Positions 44,980 to 54,442 of a stretch of DNA of 64,000 nt are shown in pieces. Both the position numbers and the translations under genes were made by a program. How positions within the stretch are numbered: the first letter of the stretch is position 1; every line of letters starts with the position of its first letter. The notes beneath the pieces are model-generated. The model was not told where the DNA came from. It ran no database searches and saw only the letters and a program-made list of their open reading frames with translations. Origin of the DNA: Mycobacterium celatum (GTDB taxonomy: Bacteria > Actinomycetota > Actinomycetes > Mycobacteriales > Mycobacteriaceae). The stretch lies in contig NZ_LQOM01000006.1 in assembly GCF_002101595.1 (NCBI RefSeq), positions 1-64,000 on the forward strand, given 5' to 3'.

Positions 44980-45726
44980 ATGACGTACAACGCCAGCATG
45001 CGGGTGTGGCGCGGCGACGACGACGGCGGCGCGCTACAGGACTTCACCGTCGAGGTCAACGAGGGCGAGGTGGTGCTCGACGTCATCCACCGGCTGCAAC
45101 AAACCCAGACACCCGACCTTGCGGTGCGCTGGAACTGCAAGGCCGGCAAGTGCGGGTCGTGCTCGGCGGAGATCAACGGCCGGCCCCGGTTGATGTGCAT
45201 GACGCGGATGTCGACGTTCGCCGAGGACGAGGTCGTCACGGTGACGCCGCTGCGGACCTTCCCGGTGATTCGCGACCTGGTCACCGACGTGTCGTTCAAC
45301 TACGAAAAGGCGCGCGAAATCCCGTCGTTCGCTCCGCCCAAGGAGTTGCAGCCCGGCGAATACCGGATGGCGCAGGTCGACGTGCAGCGCTCGCAGGAAT
45401 TCCGCAAGTGCATCGAATGCTTCCTGTGCCAAAACGTCTGCCACGTCGTGCGCGACCATGAGGAGAACAAGAAGGCGTTCGCCGGACCGCGCTTTTTGAT
45501 GCGGATCGCCGAGTTGGAGATGCATCCGCTGGACACCCTGGACCGGCGCAACCAGGCGCAGGAGGAACACGGCCTGGGTTACTGCAACATCACCAAGTGT
45601 TGCACCGAGGTCTGCCCGGAAAACATCAAGATCACCGACAACGCGCTGATCCCGATGAAGGAACGGGTCGCGGACCGCAAATACGATCCGGTGGTGTGGC
45701 TGGGCAACAAACTGTTTCGCCGCTGA
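44980..45726 (+). CDS. sdhB: SdhB, succinate dehydrogenase iron-sulfur subunit (Sdh1)
   Basis: This 248-residue protein carries the three Fe-S clusters of the enzyme. The [2Fe-2S] site is CKAGKCGSCSAEINGRPRLMC-like, read as C-x4-C-x2-C with a later Cys (about 49-69). The cluster-binding set in the second domain is CIECFLCQNVC and CCTEVCPEN. Length equals that of Rv0247c. The ATG touches the sdhA stop, so translation is coupled. It passes electrons from the flavoprotein to the membrane anchor. Confidence 0.95.
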   Translation: MTYNASMRVWRGDDDGGALQDFTVEVNEGEVVLDVIHRLQQTQTPDLAVRWNCKAGKCGSCSAEINGRPRLMCMTRMSTFAEDEVVTVTPLRTFPVIRDLVTDVSFNYEKAREIPSFAPPKELQPGEYRMAQVDVQRSQEFRKCIECFLCQNVCHVVRDHEENKKAFAGPRFLMRIAELEMHPLDTLDRRNQAQEEHGLGYCNITKCCTEVCPENIKITDNALIPMKERVADRKYDPVVWLGNKLFRR

Positions 45727-45767
45727 CGGTTACGTTAGCCCCGGCTGGTTCGGGGTATTCCGTTGCG

Positions 45768-45929
45768 ATGGCCCTCCGACAATCCCACAGCATCAACGAC
45801 ATTCGAACCGCGATCCGGGAGCTGTCCAGTCGCGCCGAGCTCGCACGCAAAGAGGGGCGACACGAGGCGGCCGACGAGATCGAGCAGCGCATCCAGGCCT
45901 ACCGCGACGAACTGGGTCATCGCCCGTAG
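45768..45929 (+). CDS. Small helical hypothetical protein
   Basis: This 53-residue frame starts MALRQSHSINDIRTAIRELS and is predicted to be one or two charged helices (SRAELARKEGRHEAADEIEQ). It follows sdhB by 41 bases and its stop lies three bases from the end of the convergent flavin reductase. Codon third positions are GC-rich, as in real genes here, but no ribosome site is evident and I recognise no family. It may be a small protein of the sdh operon. Confidence 0.5.
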   Translation: MALRQSHSINDIRTAIRELSSRAELARKEGRHEAADEIEQRIQAYRDELGHRP

Positions 45930-45932
45930 CGG

Positions 45933-46427
<495 letters not shown>

Positions 46428-46452
46428 TCATTCGTGTCGAAGGGTTTTCGCC

Positions 46453-47442
46453 TCACGACCCTACCGAGTAGCCGTGCGCCGCGGCGACGTCGGGGTGCGC
46501 GCGCAGTCTGCTCTTCCAGGCATTACGTCCGTAGACCGCGAAAATCGGGTCCGACGAGTCCGGGCGTCTGCCGCCGCGTGCCGCCAGGTCCGGCGGCAAC
46601 GACAAAACGGGCAGCTGCGCGTCGAGCCGCGGGTTGAAGAAGTACGGCACCGAGATCCGGTCGGCCGCCTCGTGGAGGTTCACGCGGTGCTCGGTGGCGC
46701 GCAGATATCCGCCGGTCGCGAGCTCCAACAGCTCGCCGATGTTGACGACGAACGCGCCGTCGCGCGCGGGGACGTCGATCCAGCCGCCGCGCCGGCCGCG
46801 CACCTGCAGTCCGCGGCTGCCCGGCTCGGCGAACAGCAGCGTGAGCACCCCGGCGTCTCGATGCGCGCCCACCCCCTGCGAGGTCATCGCCCCCGCCGGA
46901 TAGCGGACGATTTTGATCAGGGTGGCCGGCGTCTCGGCGAACGCCGTGTCGAAAACGTCGGGCGGGCTGCCCAGTGCGGCCGCCCAATGCCGCAGCAGGG
47001 TGCGGGCCACCCGGGAAAGCGCCGCGTCCCACGAGTCGATGAGGCCGGGCAGCCCGGGCAGGCCGGCCGGCCACTGGTTGGGGCCCTGCAGCCACAGGTA
47101 GTCCGGCTGGCCGGTGCCGCCGACGGGTTGGCGCTCCGGCCCGATGTCGATCTGCTCGCGCCAGTCCACCCTGCCGCCGGTCAGCTCGCCGCCCAGCCTG
47201 GTGTAGCCGCGGAAATGCGGACTGCGCACCATCGCGATGGCGTCCTTGTCGGCCTGCGGCAACGCGAACAGCCGCCGCGCCTCGTCGAGCAGCGACCGGG
47301 TCAGCGACTCGGGAACGCCGTGCCCGGTCAGGTAGAAGAAACCGACCTCGTGAGCGGCCTCCCGCAGCTGCTGTCGCAACCTACTAGGACGGTCGCTGAG
47401 GTCGACGACAGGTAGCTCAGTGACGGTTGCCACAGATCTCAC
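46453..47442 (-). CDS. 2-oxoglutarate/Fe(II)-dependent oxygenase (isopenicillin N synthase-like)
   Basis: This 329-residue protein has the IPNS/2OG-Fe(II) double-stranded beta-helix fold. The N-terminal DIOX_N segment is LPVVDLSDRPSRLRQQL and VGFFYLTGHGVPE. The iron ligands are in GAHRDAGVLTLLF (H-x-D) and ATEHRVNLH (His), and the 2-oxoglutarate-binding Arg is in RISVPYFFNP (R-x-S). All are present, so it should be active. The substrate is unknown. It is divergent from fadE5, with a 200-base promoter region between. Confidence 0.88.
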   Translation of the reverse strand: MRSVATVTELPVVDLSDRPSRLRQQLREAAHEVGFFYLTGHGVPESLTRSLLDEARRLFALPQADKDAIAMVRSPHFRGYTRLGGELTGGRVDWREQIDIGPERQPVGGTGQPDYLWLQGPNQWPAGLPGLPGLIDSWDAALSRVARTLLRHWAAALGSPPDVFDTAFAETPATLIKIVRYPAGAMTSQGVGAHRDAGVLTLLFAEPGSRGLQVRGRRGGWIDVPARDGAFVVNIGELLELATGGYLRATEHRVNLHEAADRISVPYFFNPRLDAQLPVLSLPPDLAARGGRRPDSSDPIFAVYGRNAWKSRLRAHPDVAAAHGYSVGS

Positions 47443-47553
47443 GTGTCCATCATCGTTGCAGGTGAGCAGGGCCGCCAGGGTAGCAATCGGGCGGGTCCCA
47501 ACCGGTTGGTTGCTTAGCCGATGAAATTTAGCTCACACCCGCTTGCGTTGAAG

Positions 47554-47593
47554 TTACTGACCCGTTAAGTTTAGCCGTGTTACTGGTGGGTAA
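47554..47593. promoter_or_regulatory. Two TTACT-N4/5-GTAA-type sites before fadE5
   Basis: TTACTGACCCGTTAA (47554-47568) and TTACTGGTGGGTAA (47580-47593) match the palindrome between fadA2 and fabG4 (TTACT-CTGG-AGTAA). The second has the same 14-base length. In addition, TTAGCCG is repeated at 47514, 47571 and 47595. Together they suggest an operator region for the fatty-acid genes, 50 to 90 bases upstream of the GTG. Confidence 0.45.
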
Positions 47594-47644
47594 CTTAGCC
47601 GTAGTACCCAACCAACAGGTGGCATTCTCATCGAGGAGGAGCAC

Positions 47645-49480
47645 GTGAGCCACTACAAGAGCAACGTCCGCGACCAGGTATTCAACCTCTTCGAGGTCTT
47701 CGGCGTGGACAAGGCATTCGGCGAGGGCAGCTTCAGCGATCTCGACGTCGACACGGCGCGGGAGATGCTGGGCGAGATCAGCCGACTGGCCGAAGGCCCG
47801 GTTGCCGAGTCGTTCGTCGAGGGCGACCGCAACCCGCCGACCTTCGACCCGGAAACGCACGCGGTGACGTTGCCCGAGTCCTTCAAGCAATCCGTCCGCG
47901 CGGTTCTCGACGGCGGTTGGGACAAGGTCGGCATCGACGAGGCTCTGGGTGGCATGCCCGCGCCCCGGGCGTTGGTGTGGGCATTGCACGAGCACCTCCT
48001 GGGCGCCAACCCGGCGGTGTGGATGTACGGCGGCGGCGCAGGCTTCGCCAACATCCTCTACCACCTGGGTACCGAGGAGCAGAAGAAGTGGGCCGTGCTG
48101 GCCGCCGAGCGTGGTTGGGGCTCGACGATGGTGCTCACCGAGCCGGACGCCGGTTCGGATGTGGGCGCCGCCCGCACCAAGGCTGTGCAGCAGGACGACG
48201 GGTCCTGGCACATCGACGGTGTCAAGCGGTTCATCACCTCCGCGGACTCCGGCGACCTGTTCGAAAACATCTTCCACCTGGTACTGGCTCGCCCCGAGGG
48301 CGCCGGCCCGGGCACCAAGGGTCTGTCGCTGTTCTTCGTGCCGAAGTTCCACTTCGACCCCGAGACCGGCGAGCTGGGCGAGCGCAACGGCGTGTTCGTG
48401 ACCAACGTCGAGCACAAGATGGGCCTGAAGGTCTCCGCCACCTGTGAGCTTTCCTTCGGCCAGCACGGCGTACCGGCCAAGGGCTGGCTGGTCGGCGACG
48501 TGCACAACGGCATCGCGCAGATGTTCGAGGTCATCGAGCAGGCCCGGATGATGGTCGGCACCAAGGCGATCGCCACGCTGTCCACCGGCTACCTCAACGC
48601 GCTGGACTACGCCAAGGAGCGTGTGCAGGGCGCCGACATGACGCAGATGACCGACAAGACCGCGCCGCGGGTGACGATCACCCACCACCCCGACGTGCGC
48701 CGCTCGCTGATGACCCAGAAGGCCTACGCCGAGGGGCTGCGGGCGCTGTACCTCTACACCGCGACCTACCAGGACGCCGAGGTCGCCAAAGCGGTGCACG
48801 GCGTGGACGCCGATCTGGCGGTCAAGGTCAACGACCTGATGCTGCCGGTGGTCAAGGGCGTCGGCTCCGAGCAGGCCTACGCCAAGCTCACCGAGAGCCT
48901 GCAGACGCTGGGTGGCTCCGGCTTCCTGCAGGACTACCCGATCGAGCAGTACATCCGCGACTCGAAGATCGACTCGCTCTACGAGGGCACCACGGCCATC
49001 CAGGCGCAGGACTTCTTCTTCCGCAAGATCGTCCGCGACAAGGGTGTGGCGCTGGCCCACGTGTCGAGCCAGATCGAGGAGTTCGTCAAGAACGAGGGCG
49101 GCAACGGCCGGCTGAAGGCCGAACGGGCGCTGCTGGCCACCGCCCTGGCCGACGTCCAGGCAATGGCAGCGTCGCTGACCGGCTACCTGATGGCGGCCCA
49201 GGAGGACATCTCCAGCGTCTACAAGGTGGGCCTGGGTTCGGTGCGCTTCCTGATGGCCGTCGGCGACCTGGTGATCGGCTGGTTGCTGCAGCGTCAGGCC
49301 GCGGTGGCCGTCGAGGCGCTGGACGCCGGCGCCAGCGACGCCGACCGGGCGTTCTACGAGGGCAAGATCGCGGTGGCGTCGTTCTTCGCGAAGAACTTCC
49401 TGCCGCTGCTGACCAGCACCCGGACGGTTCTGGAGAACCTCGACAACGACGTCATGGAGCTTGACGAGGCAGCCTTCTAA
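47645..49480 (+). CDS. fadE5: FadE5, acyl-CoA dehydrogenase
   Basis: This 611-residue protein equals FadE5 (Rv0244c) in length. It is of the large acyl-CoA dehydrogenase type with an extra C-terminal helical domain. Visible blocks are [24 protein letters not shown] [26 protein letters not shown], and [20 protein letters not shown] with the catalytic Glu. It introduces the first double bond into acyl-CoA with FAD; published work on the M. smegmatis enzyme shows wide chain-length use. GTG start behind GAGGAGGA. It ends in a strong palindrome (copy D). Confidence 0.93.
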   Translation: MSHYKSNVRDQVFNLFEVFGVDKAFGEGSFSDLDVDTAREMLGEISRLAEGPVAESFVEGDRNPPTFDPETHAVTLPESFKQSVRAVLDGGWDKVGIDEALGGMPAPRALVWALHEHLLGANPAVWMYGGGAGFANILYHLGTEEQKKWAVLAAERGWGSTMVLTEPDAGSDVGAARTKAVQQDDGSWHIDGVKRFITSADSGDLFENIFHLVLARPEGAGPGTKGLSLFFVPKFHFDPETGELGERNGVFVTNVEHKMGLKVSATCELSFGQHGVPAKGWLVGDVHNGIAQMFEVIEQARMMVGTKAIATLSTGYLNALDYAKERVQGADMTQMTDKTAPRVTITHHPDVRRSLMTQKAYAEGLRALYLYTATYQDAEVAKAVHGVDADLAVKVNDLMLPVVKGVGSEQAYAKLTESLQTLGGSGFLQDYPIEQYIRDSKIDSLYEGTTAIQAQDFFFRKIVRDKGVALAHVSSQIEEFVKNEGGNGRLKAERALLATALADVQAMAASLTGYLMAAQEDISSVYKVGLGSVRFLMAVGDLVIGWLLQRQAAVAVEALDAGASDADRAFYEGKIAVASFFAKNFLPLLTSTRTVLENLDNDVMELDEAAF

Positions 49481-49490
49481 GCCTGCCGAC

Positions 49491-49540
49491 CAGACGTAAA
49501 GGTCCCCGCACGCACGGCGTGTCGGGGACCTTTACGTCTG
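49491..49540. terminator. Dispersed palindrome copy D, probable bidirectional terminator
   Basis: Perfect 18-base arms (49491-49508 beginning CAGACGTAAAGGTCCCCG, and 49523-49540) enclose 14 bases with the core CGGCGTGTCG. It lies between fadE5 and the convergent LLM gene; the second arm includes the last nine bases of that gene. It matches copy C in loop length and core. Confidence 0.75.
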
Positions 49541-50455
49541 CTGGCGCAACAACGCGCGGGTGCGGGCGCGAACGTCGGCGGAGCGGTCGAACACGACGCC
49601 GACGAACTCGTCGACGCCCGCGGCGCGCAGGCTCTCCAGGCGCTCGGTCACCGACGCCTCGTCGCCGAGGATCACGGCATCTTCCGGGCCGGCGTAACCC
49701 TCCCTGTCGAGCATCGCGCGGTACGACGGCAGTTGGCCGTACATCGCGAACTGCTCGGCGGCCTGTGCCCGGGCGGCGGCGACGTCGTCGGTCACGCTCA
49801 CCGGTAGCGCGGCGACCACCCGCGCCGAGCCGTCGGGGCGCCCGGCCTCGGCGGCGGCCTGCCGCAGTGTCGGCCCGATGTGCTCGGCCAGCGTCTTGGG
49901 GCCGGTCATCCAGGTCACCGTGCCTGCGGTGCGCCGGCCCGCCAGCCGCAACAGCTGCGGACCCAGCGCGGCGATGTACACATCGGGCGCCTTGGCTCCC
50001 GGAATCTGCAGCGCGCCGCGCGTGGTGATGGTCTCGCCGACCGCATCGGCCTTCTGCCCCGACAACAACGGCTGCAGGCCGTCGAGATATTCGCGCAGCC
50101 GCCGAACGGGTTTGTCCCAGGGGATGCCCCACATGCCTTCGGTGACGGCCTGGTGCGTCATCCCCAGACCGAGGATGAAGCGGCCGCCGCTGATAAGGCT
50201 CAGCGTTAATGCGCGCTGCGCGAGCAGCATCGGATGCTGGTTTTGGATCGGTATCACGCCGGTGCCGACCTCGATGCGGTCGACTTCACGCAGCGCCACG
50301 GCCAACACGGTGAGCAAATCCGCCTCGTAGGGCATCTGCGTCATCCAGACCCGGCGGAAGCCCTCGTCGCGCAAGTTGGCGAGGTTCTCCACGGTCGCGT
50401 CGACGGGAGAGCGGCCGTCGGTGTCGCTCAACGAACCAAGAATGCTGATCTGCAC
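49532..50455 (-). CDS. LLM-class F420-dependent oxidoreductase
   Basis: This 307-residue protein is a luciferase-like (LLM) TIM barrel. Segments ISILGSLSDTDGRS, RRVWMTQMPYEADLLTVLA, GTGVIPIQNQHPMLLAQRAL and SGGRFILGLGMTHQAV are typical of the F420-binding group in mycobacteria. The substrate is unknown. The start is GTG 50453-50455. It lies downstream of fadA2 on the same strand but is separated from it by an intrinsic terminator, so it should have its own promoter. Confidence 0.87.
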   Translation of the reverse strand: MQISILGSLSDTDGRSPVDATVENLANLRDEGFRRVWMTQMPYEADLLTVLAVALREVDRIEVGTGVIPIQNQHPMLLAQRALTLSLISGGRFILGLGMTHQAVTEGMWGIPWDKPVRRLREYLDGLQPLLSGQKADAVGETITTRGALQIPGAKAPDVYIAALGPQLLRLAGRRTAGTVTWMTGPKTLAEHIGPTLRQAAAEAGRPDGSARVVAALPVSVTDDVAAARAQAAEQFAMYGQLPSYRAMLDREGYAGPEDAVILGDEASVTERLESLRAAGVDEFVGVVFDRSADVRARTRALLRQQT

Positions 50456-50486
50456 GACTCATCGTAACGACGTCAGACCGACAAAA

Positions 50487-50527
50487 AGGGGCCGCCGCTG
50501 GATCCCCTCTTTTCAGCGGCGGCCCCT
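50487..50527 (-). terminator. Intrinsic terminator of fadA2
   Basis: Read on the minus strand, the perfect 14-base stem AGGGGCCGCCGCTG / CAGCGGCGGCCCCT with a 13-base loop is followed directly by TTTTTGT. This is a textbook intrinsic terminator, uncommon in mycobacteria. It lies about 150 bases after the fadA2 stop and just upstream of the LLM gene. Confidence 0.8.
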
Positions 50528-50677
50528 AAATCCAGGGATGCCCCGCGCTGCCATCGGGTCGGGGGTCGGACGACAACACGGAGCTATCCGGTCTATCGGA
50601 TAGCCGTGGCGTCCCGTTACTAAACTTTTCGGCGGAATTTTTTTCCGCTGTTTCCGCCGTTTCCGCTGGGTAGCGGC
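50528..50677. other. fadA2 trailer with two small hairpins
   Basis: Between the fadA2 stop and its terminator lie two inverted repeats, CTATCCG-N6-CGGATAG (50584-50603) and GCGGAA-N5-TTCCGC (50632-50648). No coding frame was seen. They may be part of the 3' end of the message. Confidence 0.4.
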
Positions 50678-52015
50678 TCAGGCTTCGAGGATTGCGGCCA
50701 CGCCCTGACCGCCCGCCGCGCAGATCGAAATCAGTGCGCGCAGCGGCTTGCCGCCGGCCCCTTTCTGCTCTGCTTTCTTCTCGGCCAGCTGCTTGGCGGT
50801 CTGCGCCAGGATCCGCCCACCGGTGGCGGCGAACGGGTGGCCGGCGGCCAGCGACGAGCCGTTGACGTTCAGCTTGGACCGATCGATCGGCCCCAGCGCG
50901 GCGTCCAGGCCCAGCCGTTCCTTGCAGTATTCCTCGGACTCCCAGGACTGCAGGTGCGCCAGCACCACCGAGGCGAACGCCTCGTGGATCTCGTAGAAGT
51001 CAAAGTCCTGCAGGCTCAACCCATTTCGGGCCAGCAGCCGCGGCACCGCATACGTCGGCGCCATCAGCAGCCCGTCGGCGCCGCTGACGTAGTCCACTGC
51101 CGCGGTCTCGGCGTCGACGAAATAGGCCAGCGGGGTCAGCGAGTGCTCCGCTGCCCACTCTTCGCTGGCCAGCAACGCCACCGAGGCGCCGTCTGTCAGC
51201 GGTGTCGAGTTGCCGGCCGTCATCGTGGCGTCGCCGGCTTTGACCCCGAACACTGGCTTGAGCTTGGCCAGCTTCTCCACCGACGCGTCGGGCCGCAGGT
51301 TGTCGTCGCGATAGAGCCCCAGGAACGGCGTGACGAGGTCGTCGAAGAAACCCCGGTCGTAGGCGGCGGCCATGTTTTGGTGGCTGGCGGCGGCCAGCTC
51401 GTCCTGGGCGATCCGGGTGATGCCCAACTGCTTGGTGGTGATGGCCTGGTGCTCGCCCATCGACAGCCCGGTGCGCGGCTCGCTGTTCACCGGGATCTCC
51501 ACCCCGAGGCTGGCGGGCAGCTTGCCCACCAGCTTCAGCCGCTCGACGTTGGTCTTGGCCCGGCGCAGTCCCAGCAGCGTGCGTCGCAGGTCGTCACCGA
51601 ACCCGATCGGCGCATCTGAGGTGGTGTCGACCCCGCCGGCGGCGGCAACCTCATAGCGACCGGCGGCAACGCCGTCGGCCGCGGCGACGGCGGCCTGCAG
51701 CCCCGTTCCGCAGGCCTGCTGGATGTCGAATGCCGGCGTGTAGGACGACAGCTTCGACCCGAGCACGCATTCGCGCATGAGGTTGAAGTCGCGGCTGTGC
51801 TTGAGCACCGCGCCGCCGATCACCGCGCCGAGCCGTTCGCCGGCCAGACCGAACCGGTCGACCAGGCCGCCCAGAGCCGCGGTGAACATGTCCTGGTTGG
51901 ACGCCTCGGCGTAGGCGCGGTCCGACCGCGCAAACGGGATGCGGTTGCCGCCCAATACGGCGACGCGCCGCCGGGTGCCGGTCGTGGAACTTGCAGAAGA
52001 ATTGTTAGGAGCCAC
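50678..52015 (-). CDS. fadA2: FadA2, acetyl-CoA acyltransferase (thiolase)
   Basis: This 445-residue protein is a thiolase. The nucleophilic Cys is in QQACGTGLQAAVA, the His in FYEIHEAFASVV, another His in SSLAAGHPFAATGGR, and the second Cys in LISICAAGGQG, so the site is complete. It splits 3-ketoacyl-CoA in beta-oxidation. The GTG start is the only start compatible with the family N-terminus RRVAVLGGNRIPFARS. It is divergent from fabG4 with a perfect palindrome in the gap. Homologue of Rv0243. Confidence 0.94.
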   Translation of the reverse strand: MAPNNSSASSTTGTRRRVAVLGGNRIPFARSDRAYAEASNQDMFTAALGGLVDRFGLAGERLGAVIGGAVLKHSRDFNLMRECVLGSKLSSYTPAFDIQQACGTGLQAAVAAADGVAAGRYEVAAAGGVDTTSDAPIGFGDDLRRTLLGLRRAKTNVERLKLVGKLPASLGVEIPVNSEPRTGLSMGEHQAITTKQLGITRIAQDELAAASHQNMAAAYDRGFFDDLVTPFLGLYRDDNLRPDASVEKLAKLKPVFGVKAGDATMTAGNSTPLTDGASVALLASEEWAAEHSLTPLAYFVDAETAAVDYVSGADGLLMAPTYAVPRLLARNGLSLQDFDFYEIHEAFASVVLAHLQSWESEEYCKERLGLDAALGPIDRSKLNVNGSSLAAGHPFAATGGRILAQTAKQLAEKKAEQKGAGGKPLRALISICAAGGQGVAAILEA

Positions 52016-52072
52016 GCTTATCTCCGTCAGTTGGGGGTTATTCGCGGTTGAGGGTCATACTACCCACTGTTC

Positions 52073-52086
52073 TTACTCTGGAGTAA
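52073..52086. promoter_or_regulatory. Palindrome TTACT-CTGG-AGTAA between fadA2 and fabG4
   Basis: This site (extended to CTTACTC-TG-GAGTAAG, 52072-52087) has perfect seven-base arms around two bases and is 58 bases from either gene. Its position between divergent fatty-acid genes, and close matches before fadE5 and before the tetR gene at 54.4 kb, suggest an operator of that TetR. Confidence 0.6.
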
Positions 52087-52144
52087 GTTCGGTCTTCGAT
52101 ACGGTTGTCGATAGACGGCACGCTCGACATGGAAGGCAACATCA

Positions 52145-53509
52145 GTGGCCCCCAAGCTTTCATCGGATCTATTCTCCCAGGTCGTCAACTCCGGCCCCGG
52201 GTCATTTCTGGCCAAGCAGCTCGGCATCCCGCAGCCCGAGCCGCTGCGCCGCTACCGGGTCGGCGAACCGCCGCTGGCCGGCTCGCTGCTGATCGGCGGC
52301 GAAGGCCGCGTCGTGGAACCGCTGCGCGCCGCGCTGGAGCGGGACTACGACGTGGTGGGCGCCAACTTAGGCGGTCGTTGGGCCGACTCGTTCGGCGGAC
52401 TGGTATTCGACGCCACCGGAATTACCGGCCCGGCGGGGTTGAAGGCACTGCACGATTTCTTCCCCCCGCTGCTGCGCAACGTCGGCCCGTGCGGCCGGCT
52501 GGTGGTCGTCGGCACCACCCCTGAGGCGGCCGACAGCACCGACGAACGCATCGCGCAGCGCGCACTGGAGGGCTTCACCCGCTCGCTGGCCAAGGAGCTG
52601 CGGCGGGGCGCCACCGCCCAGCTGGTCTACCTGGCCCCGGACGCAAAACCGGCCGCCACCGGTCTGGAGTCGACGATGCGGTTCATCCTGTCGGGCAAAT
52701 CGGCCTACGTGGACGGCCAGGTGTTCTACGTGGGCGCCGAGGATTCCACTCCGCCGGCCGACTGGGACCGGCCGCTGGACGGCAAGGTCGGCATCGTGAC
52801 CGGCGCCGCCCGCGGCATCGGCGCGACGATCGCCGAGGTGTTCGCGCGTGACGGCGCCAGGGTGGTCGCGATCGACGTCGAGTCCGCCGCCGATGCCTTG
52901 GAGAAGACCGCCAGCCGGGTTGGCGGCACCACGCTGACACTCGACGTCACTGCGGACGATGCCGTCGACAAGATCACCGAGCACCTGCGCGATCACCACA
53001 ACGGCCGGGCCGACATCCTGGTCAACAACGCCGGCATCACCCGCGACAAGCTGCTGGTCAACATGGACGAGGGCCGCTGGGACGCGGTGCTCGCCGTCAA
53101 TCTGCTTGCCCCACTTCGTCTTACCGAGGGGTTGGTCGGCAACGGCAGCATCGGCGCGGGCGGCCGGGTGGTCGGACTGTCGTCGATGGCCGGCATCGCC
53201 GGCAACCGCGGGCAGACCAACTACGCCACCACCAAGGCCGGCATGATCGGTCTGACCCAGGCGCTTGCGCCCGACCTCGCCGGCAAGGGCATCACGATCA
53301 ACGCCGTCGCACCGGGGTTCATCGAAACGCAGATGACCGCGGCGATCCCGCTGGCCACCCGCGAGGTGGGCCGTCGGCTGAACTCGCTGTTCCAGGGCGG
53401 CCAGCCCGTGGACGTCGCCGAGACTATCGCCTACTTCGCCAGCCCTGCGTCGAACGCGGTGACCGGCAACGTGATTCGGGTGTGCGGCCAAGCCATGATG
53501 GGGGCCTGA
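52145..53509 (+). CDS. fabG4: FabG4, high-molecular-weight 3-ketoacyl-CoA/ACP reductase
   Basis: This 454-residue protein equals FabG4 (Rv0242c) in length. It has a flavodoxin-like N-terminal domain (about 1-200) and a C-terminal short-chain dehydrogenase domain. The cofactor motif is GAARGIG (in [19 protein letters not shown]), followed by NNAGIT, the catalytic Ser in LSSMAGIAG and Tyr-x-x-x-Lys in NYATTKAG. It reduces 3-ketoacyl-CoA with NADH. The GTG start is used; an upstream ATG is in another frame. It is two bases from htdX on the same transcript. Confidence 0.94.
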   Translation: MAPKLSSDLFSQVVNSGPGSFLAKQLGIPQPEPLRRYRVGEPPLAGSLLIGGEGRVVEPLRAALERDYDVVGANLGGRWADSFGGLVFDATGITGPAGLKALHDFFPPLLRNVGPCGRLVVVGTTPEAADSTDERIAQRALEGFTRSLAKELRRGATAQLVYLAPDAKPAATGLESTMRFILSGKSAYVDGQVFYVGAEDSTPPADWDRPLDGKVGIVTGAARGIGATIAEVFARDGARVVAIDVESAADALEKTASRVGGTTLTLDVTADDAVDKITEHLRDHHNGRADILVNNAGITRDKLLVNMDEGRWDAVLAVNLLAPLRLTEGLVGNGSIGAGGRVVGLSSMAGIAGNRGQTNYATTKAGMIGLTQALAPDLAGKGITINAVAPGFIETQMTAAIPLATREVGRRLNSLFQGGQPVDVAETIAYFASPASNAVTGNVIRVCGQAMMGA

Positions 53510-53510
53510 G

Positions 53511-54353
53511 GTGACCCAGCCGAGTGGTCTGAAGAACCTGGTGCGCGCAGCGGCCGGAGCGTTGCCGTTCGTTCCGCGCGGCGATCAACTGCCCAGCCGA
53601 ACGCTGACGGTGAAGGACGTGTCGATCGACCGGGCGAACGTGGCCGCCTATGCGGCGGTCACCGGGCTGCGTTACGGCGACAACGTGCCACTGACCTATC
53701 CGTTCGCGCTGACCTTCCCGGCGATGATGTCGCTGGTGACCGGATTCGACTTCCCGTTCGCCGCAATGGGTTCCGTTCACGTCGAAAACCACATCACCCA
53801 GTACCGGCCGATCGCGGTGACCGACACCGTCAACATCTCGGTACACGCGGAAAACCTTCGGGAGCACCGCAAGGGCCTGCTCGTCGACCTGGTGACCGAC
53901 ATCAGCGTCGGCAACGAAGCGGCGTGGCATCAGGTGACGACCTTCCTGCACCAGCAGCGCACCAGCCTGTCCGACGAGCCCAAGCCGCCGCCGCAGAAAC
54001 AACCGAAATTGCCTCCGCCCACCGCGATCCTGCGGGTCAGCGCGGGGCAGATCCGCAAGTATGCCTCGGTGAGCGGCGACCACAACCCGATCCACACCAA
54101 CCCGATCGGCGCCAGGCTGTTCGGCTTTCCGACCGTCATTGCGCACGGAATGTTCAGTGCGGCAGCAGTATTGGTGAACCTGGAGGGCCGGCTGCCCGAC
54201 AAGGTGAGCTATTCGGTGCGGTTCGGCAAGCCGCTGGTGCTACCTGGTAGCGCGGGGCTCTACGTCGAACAGGTCGATGACGGCTGGGATCTCAGCTTGC
54301 GCAACATCGCCAAGGGTTACCCGTACCTGACCGGCACGATCCGCGTGCTGTAG
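53511..54353 (+). CDS. htdX: HtdX, 3-hydroxyacyl thioester dehydratase
   Basis: This 280-residue protein has a double hot-dog fold. The N-terminal half contains NVPLTYPFALTFPAMMSLV, and the C-terminal half has the R-specific hydratase motif: YASVSGDHNPIHTNPIGARL with catalytic Asp and His, then FPTVIAHGMFSAAAVL. It dehydrates 3-hydroxyacyl-CoA or ACP. Length equals Rv0241c. The GTG start is one base after the fabG4 stop. With FabG4 it makes a reductase-dehydratase pair for fatty-acid or mycolate-related metabolism. Confidence 0.93.
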   Translation: MTQPSGLKNLVRAAAGALPFVPRGDQLPSRTLTVKDVSIDRANVAAYAAVTGLRYGDNVPLTYPFALTFPAMMSLVTGFDFPFAAMGSVHVENHITQYRPIAVTDTVNISVHAENLREHRKGLLVDLVTDISVGNEAAWHQVTTFLHQQRTSLSDEPKPPPQKQPKLPPPTAILRVSAGQIRKYASVSGDHNPIHTNPIGARLFGFPTVIAHGMFSAAAVLVNLEGRLPDKVSYSVRFGKPLVLPGSAGLYVEQVDDGWDLSLRNIAKGYPYLTGTIRVL

Positions 54354-54366
54354 GCGGCCGGCGATT

Positions 54367-54427
54367 CGCGAAACTTAAATGTCCGCTACTCCTCTCGGCG
54401 TGTCGTCGCAGAGGTTTAAGTGTCGCG
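54367..54427. repeat. Dispersed intergenic palindrome, copy E
   Basis: Arms CGCGAAACTTAAA (54367-54379) and TTTAAGTGTCGCG (54415-54427) pair at 12 of 13 positions around 35 bases that include the core CGGCGTGTCG (54396-54405). It sits between htdX and the convergent tetR gene. Its stem differs from copies A-D but the core is the same. Confidence 0.65.
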
Positions 54428-54442
54428 TTAATCGCGCGCGAA

